DNA from: Henricia sp. BOLD:AAB3569
Lineage: Eukaryota; Echinodermata; Asteroidea; Spinulosida; Echinasteridae
DNA length: 64,000 bases
Assembly (NCBI GenBank): GCA_037783545.1
Contig: JBBELK010000308.1
Location: 1,302,001-1,366,000, forward strand
Reading direction: 5' to 3'
The notes below the pieces were generated by a model. It searched no databases. It was not told the DNA's origin and saw only the letters and a program-made list of their open reading frames with translations. This document shows, one piece after another, positions 1 to 8,960 of this stretch (position 1 is its first letter; each line of letters begins with the position of its first letter). A program made the translations under genes and the position numbers.

Positions 1-475
1 AACATGTTAGCACCCGATTTTTGATTAAGCAGCACTCTCTCCATTTCATAAAACTGTTTAAGCACTAGCAATCCAAACGGCATGCTAACCTACCGATTTT
101 TTGCTAACGTGACGCCATCTTTTTTCTTCGCCATTCTCGGCAAAATTCGAGACACATTTTCCAACAGATACACAACTTTCAGCCGTTGTTGAAATATTCC
201 AGTCAGCAAAAGGGTCTTCTGTGCTAGTGATAATCATCCCAAAACGGAAACATAACCGATAATGGTATTTGAAAATGTTGACGTTTACTTACATGTATGA
301 AGGCAGACGATGAACGCGTTCGAACAAAACAGACGACAGCGTTGCGCGCGCACTCTCTTTGCGCGCTTAGAACAACAAGTTTTATGAAATACGCCCTTGC
401 TTGAGCGAATATTCCTGCTATGCTTAATCCAAATTTTTGATTAAGCGTAACATGTTTTATGAAATTGGCCCCTGA
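1..475. repeat. Foldback-type dispersed repeat at window edge
   Basis: No gene is seen in this stretch. It ends with an inverted echo of its beginning: a 'ttgattaagc' motif with 'aacatgtta' near base 1 and 'ttgattaagcgtaacatg' then 'gaaattggcccc' near 440-475. The motif 'aatttcata(a/g)a' next to 'ttgattaagc' recurs at 18808-19082 and 42296-42666, so this is a dispersed family. The left end may be cut by the window. Confidence 0.5.
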
Positions 476-735
476 TCAGTTGCCGTCGATGTGTGCGTAA
501 CGCGCTCATCGACAGCAAATGAACAGTTGCGCAACTAGCGGCAACTGGGAACATCCAGTTTTCAGAGCTCGCACATCGACACGGCAACTCGGTAAAGCCT
601 ACAGTACAATGACCTTTCAACTGGAAGCAACTGTTGCTTGCGGTTGCTGTCGATGTGCACGTACGTATTTAGACACGCGTGCAACTGACAGCAACTAGTT
701 GCAATTACGCGTACATCGACACAACTGACCGTAAC
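476..735. repeat. CpG-rich inverted repeat with 'gcaactg' motifs
   Basis: The stretch carries repeated 'catcgaca' and 'gcaactg' words in both orientations. Its ends mirror each other: 'cagttgccgtcgatgtg' at the left and 'acatcgacacaactg' at the right. No open frame of note lies in it. Best read as a small non-autonomous foldback element. Confidence 0.45.
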
Positions 736-743
736 TTGGTAAA

Positions 744-1214
744 ACTAAACTCCTTAAAAAAAAGTTTGGAAAGTCAAGTTTGACTGACGATTTCCCTTGA
801 ATTTGGTATCATTGGAAAGCCCCGTTTAATTTACAGTGATGTGTCATTCATTATGAATAATCAATTGGGGGATTTGCAGTATAGCGGAATACAGGGGTGG
901 GTTGAAAGTGAAATGTCACAAAATTCACTGCTATTGTCATGCAGTGCATTCCCTTTTGCTTGGAGGATGGGAATGTGTCAATGCACTTTTTGACAATAGC
1001 AATGCATTCTGTGACTTTTCCCTTTACACCCGCCCCCGTATTCAGCTGTGCTGCACATCCCCCAATTGCTTAATCATAACAAATGACACATCATCGTAAA
1101 GAGGAATAACGGGGCTTTCCAATGATATCAAATTCAAGGGAAATGATTTAGTAACAAGAGAGAAATCGTCAGTCAAACTTGACTTTCCGAACTTTTTTTG
1201 AGGAGTCTATAATT
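744..1214. mobile_element. Foldback element, copy 1 (family with 22335-22785)
   Basis: This 470-bp element folds on itself. 'ggaaagtcaagtttgactga' near 768 is answered by its reverse complement near 1170-1190. An inner hairpin uses 'ctattgtcatgcagtgcatt' and its complement. A nearly identical second copy lies at 22335-22785 inside a CUB-gene intron. It has no coding capacity of its own; the small open frames in it are by-products. Confidence 0.75.
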
Positions 1215-1596
1215 TTTCGACATCGATACAGATCCTATTTTTAGATGCTATATCTTGTAGTTACACGTACTGACGAAATACGACAAAGTATTGCAAAGAG
1301 AATGCATCATGCCAGTTACCTCGATACTGAACTCCCCACAAGAGCTTCCGTGAAGATCCACTTTGTCAAAGATGAGAACCACGAGCTTGAGAGGATGTGT
1401 GTGAATTGTGAGCTCGCAGTCTGTCGAGTCTTCCAAAAAGTCAGCAGGCCAGCGGATAGTGCCAGCTTGGTTCAGTAGTAATCGGCTGCATGCTGAAAAA
1501 GGAAGAACCTGATTTGTAACCACCATGATCAATATAACCACTAAGAGAACACTGTTATTTGCGGATTTGGAAGGGGTCTTTAATAATAGCAGGTTT

Positions 1597-1866
1597 TTAT
1601 GTTGCCATTATTACCGCTGCCGTCAGGAAATCGCCAAAATCATTTCACTTCAACTAGGCCGGCAGCCTGGCCAAGGCGCACAACTCTATCAGCAGTTAGA
1701 TTGTGGCATTCCCCATAACGGCTCCCCAGATGTCGCTTGGGTTGACGATGCAATTGAGACTAAGTGTCTTGCCCACAGACAGACACGTTGGCACAAGTGG
1801 GGCTCGAACCCATAACCCTCTGATTACGAGCACGGCTGTGTACCCACTAGACCACACGTGCTGAAA
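1597..1866 (-). mobile_element. tRNA-derived SINE, minus strand
   Basis: Read on the minus strand it starts with a tRNA-like head: A-box-like 'tggtctagtggg', then B box 'gggttcgagcccc'. It continues with 'gtgggcaagacactta', a phrase common in tRNA SINEs of marine invertebrates. The 3' body contains 'cggcagcggtaataatggca', which recurs on the same strand at 38404-38545 and 38968-39110, so it is a repeat family and not a functional tRNA. Confidence 0.7.
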
Positions 1867-1959
1867 AGAGAAACTTCTATTGGCTGAAAAGAAAACATTT
1901 CTATTGGTAGAGTATCTACCATGTGAGACAGAGGTCTTGGGGAAAATGGGAGTATACCA

Positions 1960-2330
1960 CTGTGCCTCATAGCTCAGCTGACAGAACATCTACCCGGTGT
2001 GTCAGAGGTCTTGGGGCAAACCTATACCCAGCACGATATGTGGCAAAAGGACTCCCCAATAGCCCCTATACCTCAACACACTCTTCATTTTTGTTAACGC
2101 ACCAACCCCCCTAAAACTGAAAGGAATTCCTTGGAAATTCCTTGGATGATTGAGACACAATAGGGGTACAATGGTAGGGGGATACCCTCTGCCCAATATC
2201 GTGCTGTATATGGGAAAACCTGAGGGAGTATACCACTGTGCTCCATAGCTCAGCTGGTAGAGCATCAGCCTGCATGGTGAGTCGGAGGTCTTGGGGGGAA
2301 ACCCGAGGGAGTTTTTTGTATTGAATGGAT
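1960..2330 (+). repeat. Two tRNA-like units split by a foldback insertion
   Basis: Two copies of the tRNA-like unit ('cctcatagctcagctg' and 'ccatagctcagctggtagag') flank an insertion at about 2030-2213. These units match those tandemly arrayed at 24432-25690. The inserted DNA has arms 'cagcacgatat' and 'atatcgtgctg' and a core shared with 40396-40564. Confidence 0.65.
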
Positions 2331-3148
2331 TGGTAAAAATTTTTACAAACAATTTAAAAACTTCAGTGGCCATTTCTCCCATAAAGGTAATTTTACATTT
2401 ATAAACAAAAAAATCATGGCATTTGTTACCAGTGCCATCAACACTTTAGTCAATTTTTTTTTTTTAAATATGCGGTCTAGAAGCGCGGGAGTTTCAGTTT
2501 CGTATTCAGAAAAATATAACGGATGTTATGATATAAAAATCTCATGACCCATAAGGTAAGTCCCGGGGAGTTATGGGTAAAAAAAAGTGATCTGGTCACA
2601 CTCCTTTAAAGCCACATTTGTTTTACAAATAAATTTATGTAGAATGAATGAGAATGCACCTTGAATAGAACTGGTGTCCTTGGCATAGAAAAGTGTCAAA
2701 GTTCAGCAAAGTCCAAAATCCTGTTACATTGATAATGCCTAACATAGCATAACATACCTTATCAAAATGATTGTATACAACCATTGTGATTAAAAATTTG
2801 GACCTAATCCAAAAAATATAGAGGGCAGTGAGCCCAGGTTTCTCTTTTAAGCACTGTACACTAGCAACCATCTTGTCAATGTTTGGTATTTACATTAGCT
2901 CAGTAATCACTGCATGCATGTTTGCAGCTCCTGGGAATGTGTGCATGTAGAGATACATAGCCTTTGACACGTGATTTTGCACATAAAGATGGGATCTACA
3001 CATGTACAACTGTCTAAAACTGACAATTGAAGGTACGTATTTTCACACGAACAGCGTTTTTTGTACATGTACATGTCTATAAAGCAGTTTTGGATGTGCC
3101 CTAGTGTTTATGCTTTGCAGATATTTTTCCTTTTGAATGTTGACTGTT
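2331..3148. other. Intergenic, mostly unassigned
   Basis: AT-rich intergenic DNA. Around 2585-2614 is a 30-bp stretch ('gtgatctggtcacactcc' then 'tttaaag') resembling the end of the TTAA-bounded family at 47020-47370. Nothing else here could be assigned. Confidence 0.4.
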
Positions 3149-3264
3149 TTAAAAAATGTCATGACCACATTTTTGGGTCTTTTTTTATTTGTATAGGAAG
3201 CAGTAAGACGGCATACTATACAAATAAAAAAAGACCCAAAAATGTGGTCATGACATTTTTTAAT
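3149..3264. repeat. Near-perfect palindrome, about 46-bp arms
   Basis: The left arm begins 'aaaaaatgtcatgaccaca' and continues through 'tttttttatttgtata'. The right arm is its exact reverse complement. A loop of about 20 bases separates them. Such high arm identity points to a recent foldback element or to recent gene conversion between the arms. Confidence 0.8.
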
Positions 3265-3361
3265 GTGTAAATGGTTTGATTTGGTTTTACATGTCTTCAC
3301 AGTTCATGACATGACCCAAAGGTCAAAATTGTTCAAGTGACTTATATGTACTATGTACAAT

Positions 3362-3959
3362 TTAAGGGTAGAACACATGATTGGTAAACCGTTACAAATA
3401 GTTTCATCTGTGTGATTGATTGAAAATATGCATGAGTAGAACCAACCTGAGTAAAAGTCAGCTCCGTACTTAGTCTAACTTCTGAGAAAACAGTCAAAAA
3501 CTGTCATTACCACTTCGCCCTGAACCACGGCCTGCACACAAAGTGGTTTTTAGGGGAAGTGACATTCGGGCGAAGTGGTGTTTTGGGCGAAGTGGTGTTT
3601 TGGGCGAAGTGGTGTTTTGGGCGAAGTGGTGTTTTGGGCGAAGTGGTGTTTTGGGCGAAGTGGTGTTTTGGGCGAAGTGGTGTTTTGGGCGAAGTGGTGT
3701 TTTGGGCGAAGTGGTGTTTTGGGCGAAGTGGTGTTTTGGGCGAAGTGGTGTTTTGGGCGAAGTGGTGTTTTGGGCGAAGTGAATTTTCGTCTCGTGAGAT
3801 TAAAATTGATTATTTTACTCATTTCTCAAAGACTATATAGCACTGCAGACAAAACCATTTCAGGGGAAGTTTTCTACCATCATCATGTTTATATTAAGTT
3901 TCATTGTAAATGTGAAAATTTCTGATTTTTGAGATACCAATCATGTGTTCTATCTTTAA
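3362..3959 (-). mobile_element. TTAA-bounded MITE copy A with expanded minisatellite
   Basis: The element is bounded by TTAAGG and CTTTAA ends. Terminal inverted repeats read 'acacatgattggta' and 'taccaatcatgtgt'. It shares internal blocks ('gtcagctccgtacttagtct', 'ctcaaagactata') with copies at 7441-7813, 16948-17399, 29480-29981 and 30496-31346. TTAA ends suggest piggyBac-type mobilisation, which is an inference. Its middle has been taken over by the 17-bp tandem array at 3568-3780. Confidence 0.75.
3568..3780 (+). repeat. 17-bp minisatellite, about 12.5 units
   Basis: The unit is 'gggcgaagtggtgtttt', repeated with almost no variation. Because 17 is not a multiple of 3, all three forward frames read the same 17-residue peptide repeat, which produces false open frames. 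Other copies of the host element carry only scattered, degenerate versions of the unit, so the array expanded in this copy. Confidence 0.95.
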
Positions 3960-4329
3960 AGCTACGATTTCTTAACATATTTTTGTACAAAGCAATGTTT
4001 AAGAAATCTTAAAAGAATTGTGCACAGTTTTTGTGTTATAATAGTGTTAAACAATTAGCATGTAGAAAAAAACTACACTTTTTAAAGGTCCTACTTTGGA
4101 CAGGAATTTGCATGTGTTTGTAATTATCATTGCTATCAACACTTTTAGTAGGATTTTCTTGAAATAAGTTTGGGCAATGCAAATGATACAACAGACATTA
4201 ATTTTGTTTAAAAATTGATTCATCGAACAGAGATAATTGAAATTTGAATGCTACCATTTGTCCATTTTTATTCGAACAGGCAATGTTAGAAAAACTACTG
4301 GCCATGTACTTAAATGTTTATATCAATTT

Positions 4330-4353
4330 TTTGCAGTGTAACACCACACCACC
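4330..4353 (+). promoter_or_regulatory. Splice acceptor and Kozak context before the MAPEG-like start
   Basis: A pyrimidine-rich 'aattttttgcag' acceptor lies 17 bases upstream of the start codon, and the start sits in 'ccaccATGG', a strong Kozak context. This suggests an upstream non-coding exon joined here. That exon was not located. Confidence 0.55.
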
Positions 4354-4557
4354 ATGGCAATTAAAACGACATCCGAGGTCCAATGGATGATTTTAAAGCG
4401 AGTTGCCATAAGCATAACATTTGGCCTGTCTGTTGTCTATATTGCCTGGAACTACGCCCCTATTGCGGTGCCCACAAATCCTGACATGACTGATCGACTG
4501 ATTTTCACCGTTCGGTGGCTGGCACTGTCTTTAATCCCACTTGTTATTGGGATACGG
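4354..4557 (+). CDS. MAPEG-family (TMEM79-like) protein, coding exon 1
   Basis: Exon 1 encodes residues 1-68 and ends in phase 0 at 'ATACGG' before a 'gtaagt' donor. It joins exon 2 at 5485-5856 to give a protein of about 191 residues. There are two membrane segments here, roughly residues 15-38 and 50-68. The start is supported by the Kozak context and by an upstream acceptor. The second exon carries an R-x3-N-x2-E signature typical of MAPEG proteins (membrane enzymes of eicosanoid and glutathione metabolism). The size and 'RLIFTVRW' segment fit invertebrate TMEM79-like members. The family call is from memory; enzymatic activity is not implied. Confidence 0.75.
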
Positions 4558-4821
4558 GTAAGTATTCGGTTGAAAAACAAATTGTTTAACTGAATGATTG
4601 AGGAGGCCGAGTGAGTGAGTGAGTAAGTTTGGAGTTTAACGCCATGCCGGCATCAGTGGCCATATTCATGGCGGGATTATGTTAATATATAAAATGCTTG
4701 GTTTTAATTAAAGATAATTAAATCATGTACCGGTAAGTTGTGGAAAATGTATGATCTTGGAATCAGTTGTATAGATATCAAGTGATATATTTCAATAAGA
4801 TTGAAGAAACATTGTATATAT

Positions 4822-5110
4822 ACGGCCGGCTGGCCTTGCGGGACCATTTATACACGGTACCGTGTGTCTTGTGGGTTCCTCTATAAACCGGCCTTCTAGG
4901 GATTCCCTTGGAAAACTTCCCAGAATCCATAGTACTTATGTATAAGTACTACATGGATTCTGGGAAGTTTTCCAAGGGAATCCCTAGGAGGCCGGTTATA
5001 GAGGATCCCCCAGACACACGGTACCGTGTCTAAATGGTACCGCAAGGACGGCCGTTTCCCTTGCAGTTTAAGGGCCCGGGCCCCGCCGGTATTTTTACAG
5101 GTCCGCTAAC
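4822..5110. mobile_element. Large foldback element in the MAPEG-gene intron
   Basis: A palindrome of about 230 bp is centred near 4938. 'gattcccttggaaaacttcc' is mirrored by its complement at about 4962-4984, and 'cacggtaccgtg' lies in both arms. It is followed by a G+C-rich tail, 'agggcccgggccccgccgg'. The right arm and tail recur at 10566-10690. It lies wholly in the intron between the two MAPEG-gene exons. Confidence 0.75.
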
Positions 5111-5212
5111 CTGAGGAGGCCGATAGATGTAACATTTTATCGCTCAGTAACGTGTAAAAACACCTCTTGTAACAAGGCTAACTACACCAGCCCCCCCGCC
5201 CCCCAACCCCCA

Positions 5213-5300
5213 TGGGAGCCACTAAGGCAGGGTGTGCCACTCTGCTTGAAGTGCCGCCCTGAGCTTCTGCACTTTTAGGGCTGTTTTGGGGAGAAAAGGC
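5213..5300 (+). repeat. Dispersed repeat fragment in the MAPEG-gene intron
   Basis: A block containing 'aaggcagggtgtgccactct' and 'gggctgttttgggga' recurs in diverged form at about 61203-61300, inside an intron of the second ammonium transporter. The family was not identified. Confidence 0.55.
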
Positions 5301-5484
5301 TCCAGAGATGAGCTCATCAATGCAGATTTTTTTAGGTTGAAAACCCAACAAAAGAGGTTTTATGAAAGCCCCTAACTGCTGGATTCTCCGAGAAATAGAA
5401 ATTGTCGCATTTCATTGCTGTGGGGATTACTGTGTGATTTTCTATCAGAGAATTTAAGGAAAACTAATTTTTGTTTCTCGACAG

Positions 5485-5856
5485 CTAGTTGGCAGTCTTC
5501 GCTTCCAGAATGCAGACACAGCAGGCGCGGACACCACAACTGCCTTTGCCGAACAGCTTGTTCGCTTACGACAGCGCGCCCTACAAAACACCTTGGAGCA
5601 AACCGCACTGCACGTTCCGTTAATGCTTATCCTGAGCACATACCTGGAGCCCAATCACCTCAAGCTGGTACCTATACTCGTCTGCCTGTTTGTCTTTGCC
5701 CGTAGCGCGTACTACATTGGGTACCTGGCTCTTGGGGACCACCTCGGGCGAGCGTTCGGATTTGGTATTACATTTTTTGGTAACTTGATACCGCTTGCTT
5801 ATTGTTTGTATCGCTTAGCAATGGGTGGTGCAAACTATGGGCTGTCGGTGGCATAA
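5485..5856 (+). CDS. MAPEG-family (TMEM79-like) protein, coding exon 2
   Basis: The acceptor 'tttctcgacag' precedes exon 2, which reads in phase 0 for 123 codons and ends at TAA. It supplies residues 69-191. The segment 'RALQNTLEQ' gives R99, N103 and E106, the spacing of the conserved MAPEG motif between the first and second membrane helices of that fold. Two or three further hydrophobic segments follow ('LVPILVCLFVFA', 'FGITFFGNLIPLAYCL'). The protein is likely an integral membrane protein of the endomembrane system. An AATAAA lies 85 bases past the stop. Confidence 0.8.
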   Translation, partial: LVGSLRFQNADTAGADTTTAFAEQLVRLRQRALQNTLEQTALHVPLMLILSTYLEPNHLKLVPILVCLFVFARSAYYIGYLALGDHLGRAFGFGITFFGNLIPLAYCLYRLAMGGANYGLSVA

Positions 5857-5940
5857 AGGTTTGGCTTTGGCCAAATACGCAACTGGTCGTGCTAACTCGT
5901 GCATAGTACAATAACTGACAGTTTAATAAGTTGGGATTTA

Positions 5941-5946
5941 AATAAA
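5941..5946 (+). promoter_or_regulatory. Candidate polyadenylation signal for the MAPEG-like gene
   Basis: AATAAA lies 85 bases after the TAA stop. It is the first such hexamer downstream on this strand. Confidence 0.5.
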
Positions 5947-6399
5947 ACTAGTTGGGAGTTTTAGGAAAACAAATGTGGTCCCAAAACTCCAAAGCATATT
6001 TTTTTCGAGAAATTAGAAATGAGATATTTAGGAAAATATTCATGAGAATCATGATCCTATACTACATATACTTTTGGATTATCTTTTCGTATCTTGTAGT
6101 TTCAAGTGCACTTTTCTCATCCAAATACTTAGGCAGTATATGCACAAGTACCTTTAATTTGTACGGTTTTTGAAAGATATTTTTAGTGGTTTTATTAATG
6201 ACATTTTGTATTGCAATATAATCAACACATCTTTGAAACTTTGCAGTTGTACCTAGATTTAGAGTTCTCCTACACCCATCAAAATAAAAAGAATTTGTGT
6301 ATACAAGTAGCGCGGAGCAAGGAATTAAAAAAACAATTTAACAGACCCAATTGTTACAAAAACAATCAAACATGGGGTGAGAGAAAAATCATATGGTCC
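5947..6399. other. Intergenic, AT-rich
   Basis: Nothing coding is recognised. The last 40 bases or so (from about 6360) are the tail of the tRNA-like repeat array that follows, read on the minus strand. Confidence 0.4.
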
Positions 6400-6905
6400 T
6401 CATCAGGATTCAAACCAAAGACCTCTGACTCACCGGCAGATGCTCTACCAGTTGAGCTATGAGGCACAGTGGTAGAGTCCTTCAGGTTTTCCCCCAAGAC
6501 TTGTGACATAATGGGTAGATGCTCTACCAGCAGAGCTATGAGGCACAGTGGTATACTCCCTTAAGTTTTCCCCAAGACCTCCGACTCTCTGAACAGATGT
6601 TCTACGAGCTGAGCTATGAAGCACAGTGGCATAATCCCTCAGGATTTCCCCAAGACCTGTGACATAGCAGGCAGATGCTCTACCAGCCGAGCTATGAAGC
6701 ACATTTATTGGTATAATCCCTCAGGTTTTTCCCAAGACTTCCGACTCTCTGAACAGATGCTCTACCTCCTGAGCTACATGTATAAGAGGCACAGTCGTAT
6801 ACTCCCTCAGGTTTTCCCAGGACCTCCAACTATGGGTAGATGCTCTACGAGCTGAGCTATGAGGCACAGTTGTACACTCCCTCAGACTTTCCCTATGAAC
6901 CATAT
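6400..6905 (-). repeat. Tandem array of tRNA-like units, minus strand, 6 units
   Basis: Six units of about 79-80 bp carry A-box-like 'tagctcaactggtagagc' variants on the minus strand. The unit nearest 6400 also has a B box, 'ggtttgaatcc', and is followed by a tail reading 'gatttttctctcacccca'. The same arrangement, tandem A-box units ending in one complete head plus tail, is seen on the plus strand at 24432-25740. Open frames through the array encode repeated 'SSAGRASA'-type peptides and are not genes. Confidence 0.8.
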
Positions 6906-7183
6906 TTTTCTCTTGGTGCCCAACTGAGCAATGAATGTGATGTGTTTGTTATGAAAACATCCATTGGCCAATGTTTATGCTTTAAGTTACATTTGACAAT
7001 TTCTATGGGTTGATTTGTGATGACATGTTTAAACTGTTTAAAATGTACATTTGGAGCGCATGCAGAAAGCCTTTGCATGAATGATCAACAAGTTATTTCG
7101 ACAGTGCATTTTTTTCAAGTGTTTTCATGAATAAAAGTTTAATAGTCAAATTTGTAATAAAATTCATGCGAGTCATTCAATTT

Positions 7184-7453
7184 TTATGTACAATTATGTA
7201 CATGTACCGATATGTAGCCTTTATAGTGAAGTTTTAATTTAATAACGCCCGTTTCATACAGGCGCTCCAGAACTAAATTATTGCCAGAATTTGAATTAAG
7301 TTTGCCAAAAGATTGACGTATAAAACAATTAGGAGCAACTTGGTTAACCAGATTCAGAAGTCGAAAGATAGACTGTTCCAGTCGGTCGGAACGACTAAAT
7401 AGTGACTTGATTTCATACACGTGTCGATCTTTGATTGAAACCAACCTGAGCAA
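7184..7453 (-). other. Unassigned 89-codon open frame, possible element remnant
   Basis: A minus-strand frame reads through 7453 to 7184 with a protein-like composition ('FSRSDRLEQSIFRLLNLV', 'LVLERLYETGVIKLKLHY'). It directly abuts the truncated MITE at 7441 and shows no clear splice sites. I do not recognise it. It could be a fragment of a retroelement or a decayed exon. Confidence 0.2.
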
Positions 7454-7813
7454 AAATCTGCTCCGTACTTAGTCTAACTTTTGACAAAACAGTCAAAAAA
7501 GGGTTTGCAGTCATTTCGCCCTAAAACCACTTCGCCCTGAACCATTTCGCCCTGAACCACGGCCTGTGCACGAAGTGGTTTTAGGGCGAAGTGGCATTTG
7601 GGCGATGTAGTGTTTGGACGAAGTGATTTGGGGCGAAATGGCACTCGGGCGAAGTGGTTTGGGGGCAAAATGGCACTTGGGCGAAATGGTTTTGGGGCGA
7701 ATTTCTCAAAGACTATAGCACTTCAGACAAAACCATTTTATATTGTGTAAGTTAGGTGTAAATCTGTGAACATTTCTGATTTTCGAGATACCAATCATGT
7801 ATACTGCCTTTAA
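7441..7813 (-). mobile_element. TTAA-bounded MITE copy B, truncated
   Basis: It shares internal blocks with copy A ('ctgctccgtacttagtctaa', 'ttcgccctgaaccacggcct') and ends 'ccaatcatgtatactgcctt' then TTAAG'. The opposite terminus (the 'catgattggtaaac' end) is missing and unrelated DNA abuts it at about 7441. The interior has several degenerate 14-18 bp 'gggcgaa(a/g)tgg' words. Confidence 0.7.
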
Positions 7814-7844
7814 GACGGTTATATTGCAATCCATCCCTGATCTT

Positions 7845-7995
7845 TAGGGGAAACCACTGTGTCTCATACCTCATATGGTAGAGCATCTGTCCAGTGTGTA
7901 GAGCATCTGTCCAGTGATTTTTGAGAACCATATAATTTTACTCTCATCCCATATATAGTCGTTTTATTTCTGTGGTTATTAGGCACCGTATTAAA
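7845..7995 (+). repeat. tRNA-like repeat fragment with SINE-type tail
   Basis: 'ctcatacctcatatggtagagcatctg' is a decayed copy of the tRNA-like unit (quoted in part: 'tggtagagcatctg' twice). It is followed by 'ttttactctcatccc', the same tail type that follows the complete heads near 6400 and 25690. No functional tRNA is implied. Confidence 0.5.
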
Positions 7996-7999
7996 CACT

Positions 8000-8960
8000 G
8001 TTTGCATTTACGGTGATCACTAATTTTGGAGTGACAACAAAGATATTGTGTTGACAGAGTAAACAAAATTGGGTCTTAAAGTTAAAAGAAATGTTGCCAT
8101 CCAAAAGTAATCTTGCCATCCACACGTCACATCAAACATAATCAACGTCAATTACCGAAGATACACCGTAATTCCAGCTCGACTTTTGTCTAGTAAGCAA
8201 GATAATAGACGCAGGATATTGCAGTTACAGCCTGATAATTAAGATAGACGCTAATGGAAGCCCCTTTGAAATAAAAGAACGTGTTGAATTTGTCAAAAGA
8301 CAGATTGCGAAAATGTTCTGCACGAGGTGTGTCACATGAGAAGAAACGACGACAAGTTATACACCGTCAGAACCGCTGGATGATAAAAATATAACTGACC
8401 AACTTTCTCCGGGAAAAGCCGAGTTTGGCATTTGAATGTGCTGTCCATTGTTGGGACGTATCCGACAAGAATCTAAACATTATTTTTCTTCGTGAACTGA
8501 GCGACTGCTACATTTGACAGCGGGGAAAAAGTGACTGATGTTTTTGGACTCCACGCTGCAATGTTATTGCTGAAACAGACCTGCTTTCTAACTATGCCAA
8601 GGCCTGTATCCAAAGTATACGTCCCACGCCTTGCAGAAGACCAGGGATAAATTGTATATACCAAAAGTGTGGAATTTTCAGATGCAGCTTAGCATTAAAA
8701 TCCGAGTCTTCTTTTGCAAACAACCAACTGTTAAATGAGCTATCCAGCCACAAATGTTGACATCTTAAGTATTTCTGCACAAACGTCCATGGAGTAGAAA
8801 CGAGTTACTCACAGATCTAGAAGCTGTAGTGAGAATACTCCACCACAAAGATTAAAACATACCAACTTTTACCGCGTGGACAGATTTGCTGCGGTTTTCA
8901 AGGTACTGAAAGACACTACTTCAACCAAACTTCATATTTCTCCATTGTTCTGGTGTCAGT
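8000..8960 (+). other. Upstream region of the GPCR gene
   Basis: No repeats were recognised and no long frame is present. The last few hundred bases probably hold the promoter and 5' untranslated sequence of the GPCR gene, but no TATA box or exon boundary could be fixed. Confidence 0.3.

Noticed and set aside
3543-3925. Overlapping frames with 'FGRSGVLGEVVFWAKWC' peptide repeats
   Set aside because: They are produced by the 17-bp minisatellite, which reads the same peptide in every forward frame; no gene is implied.
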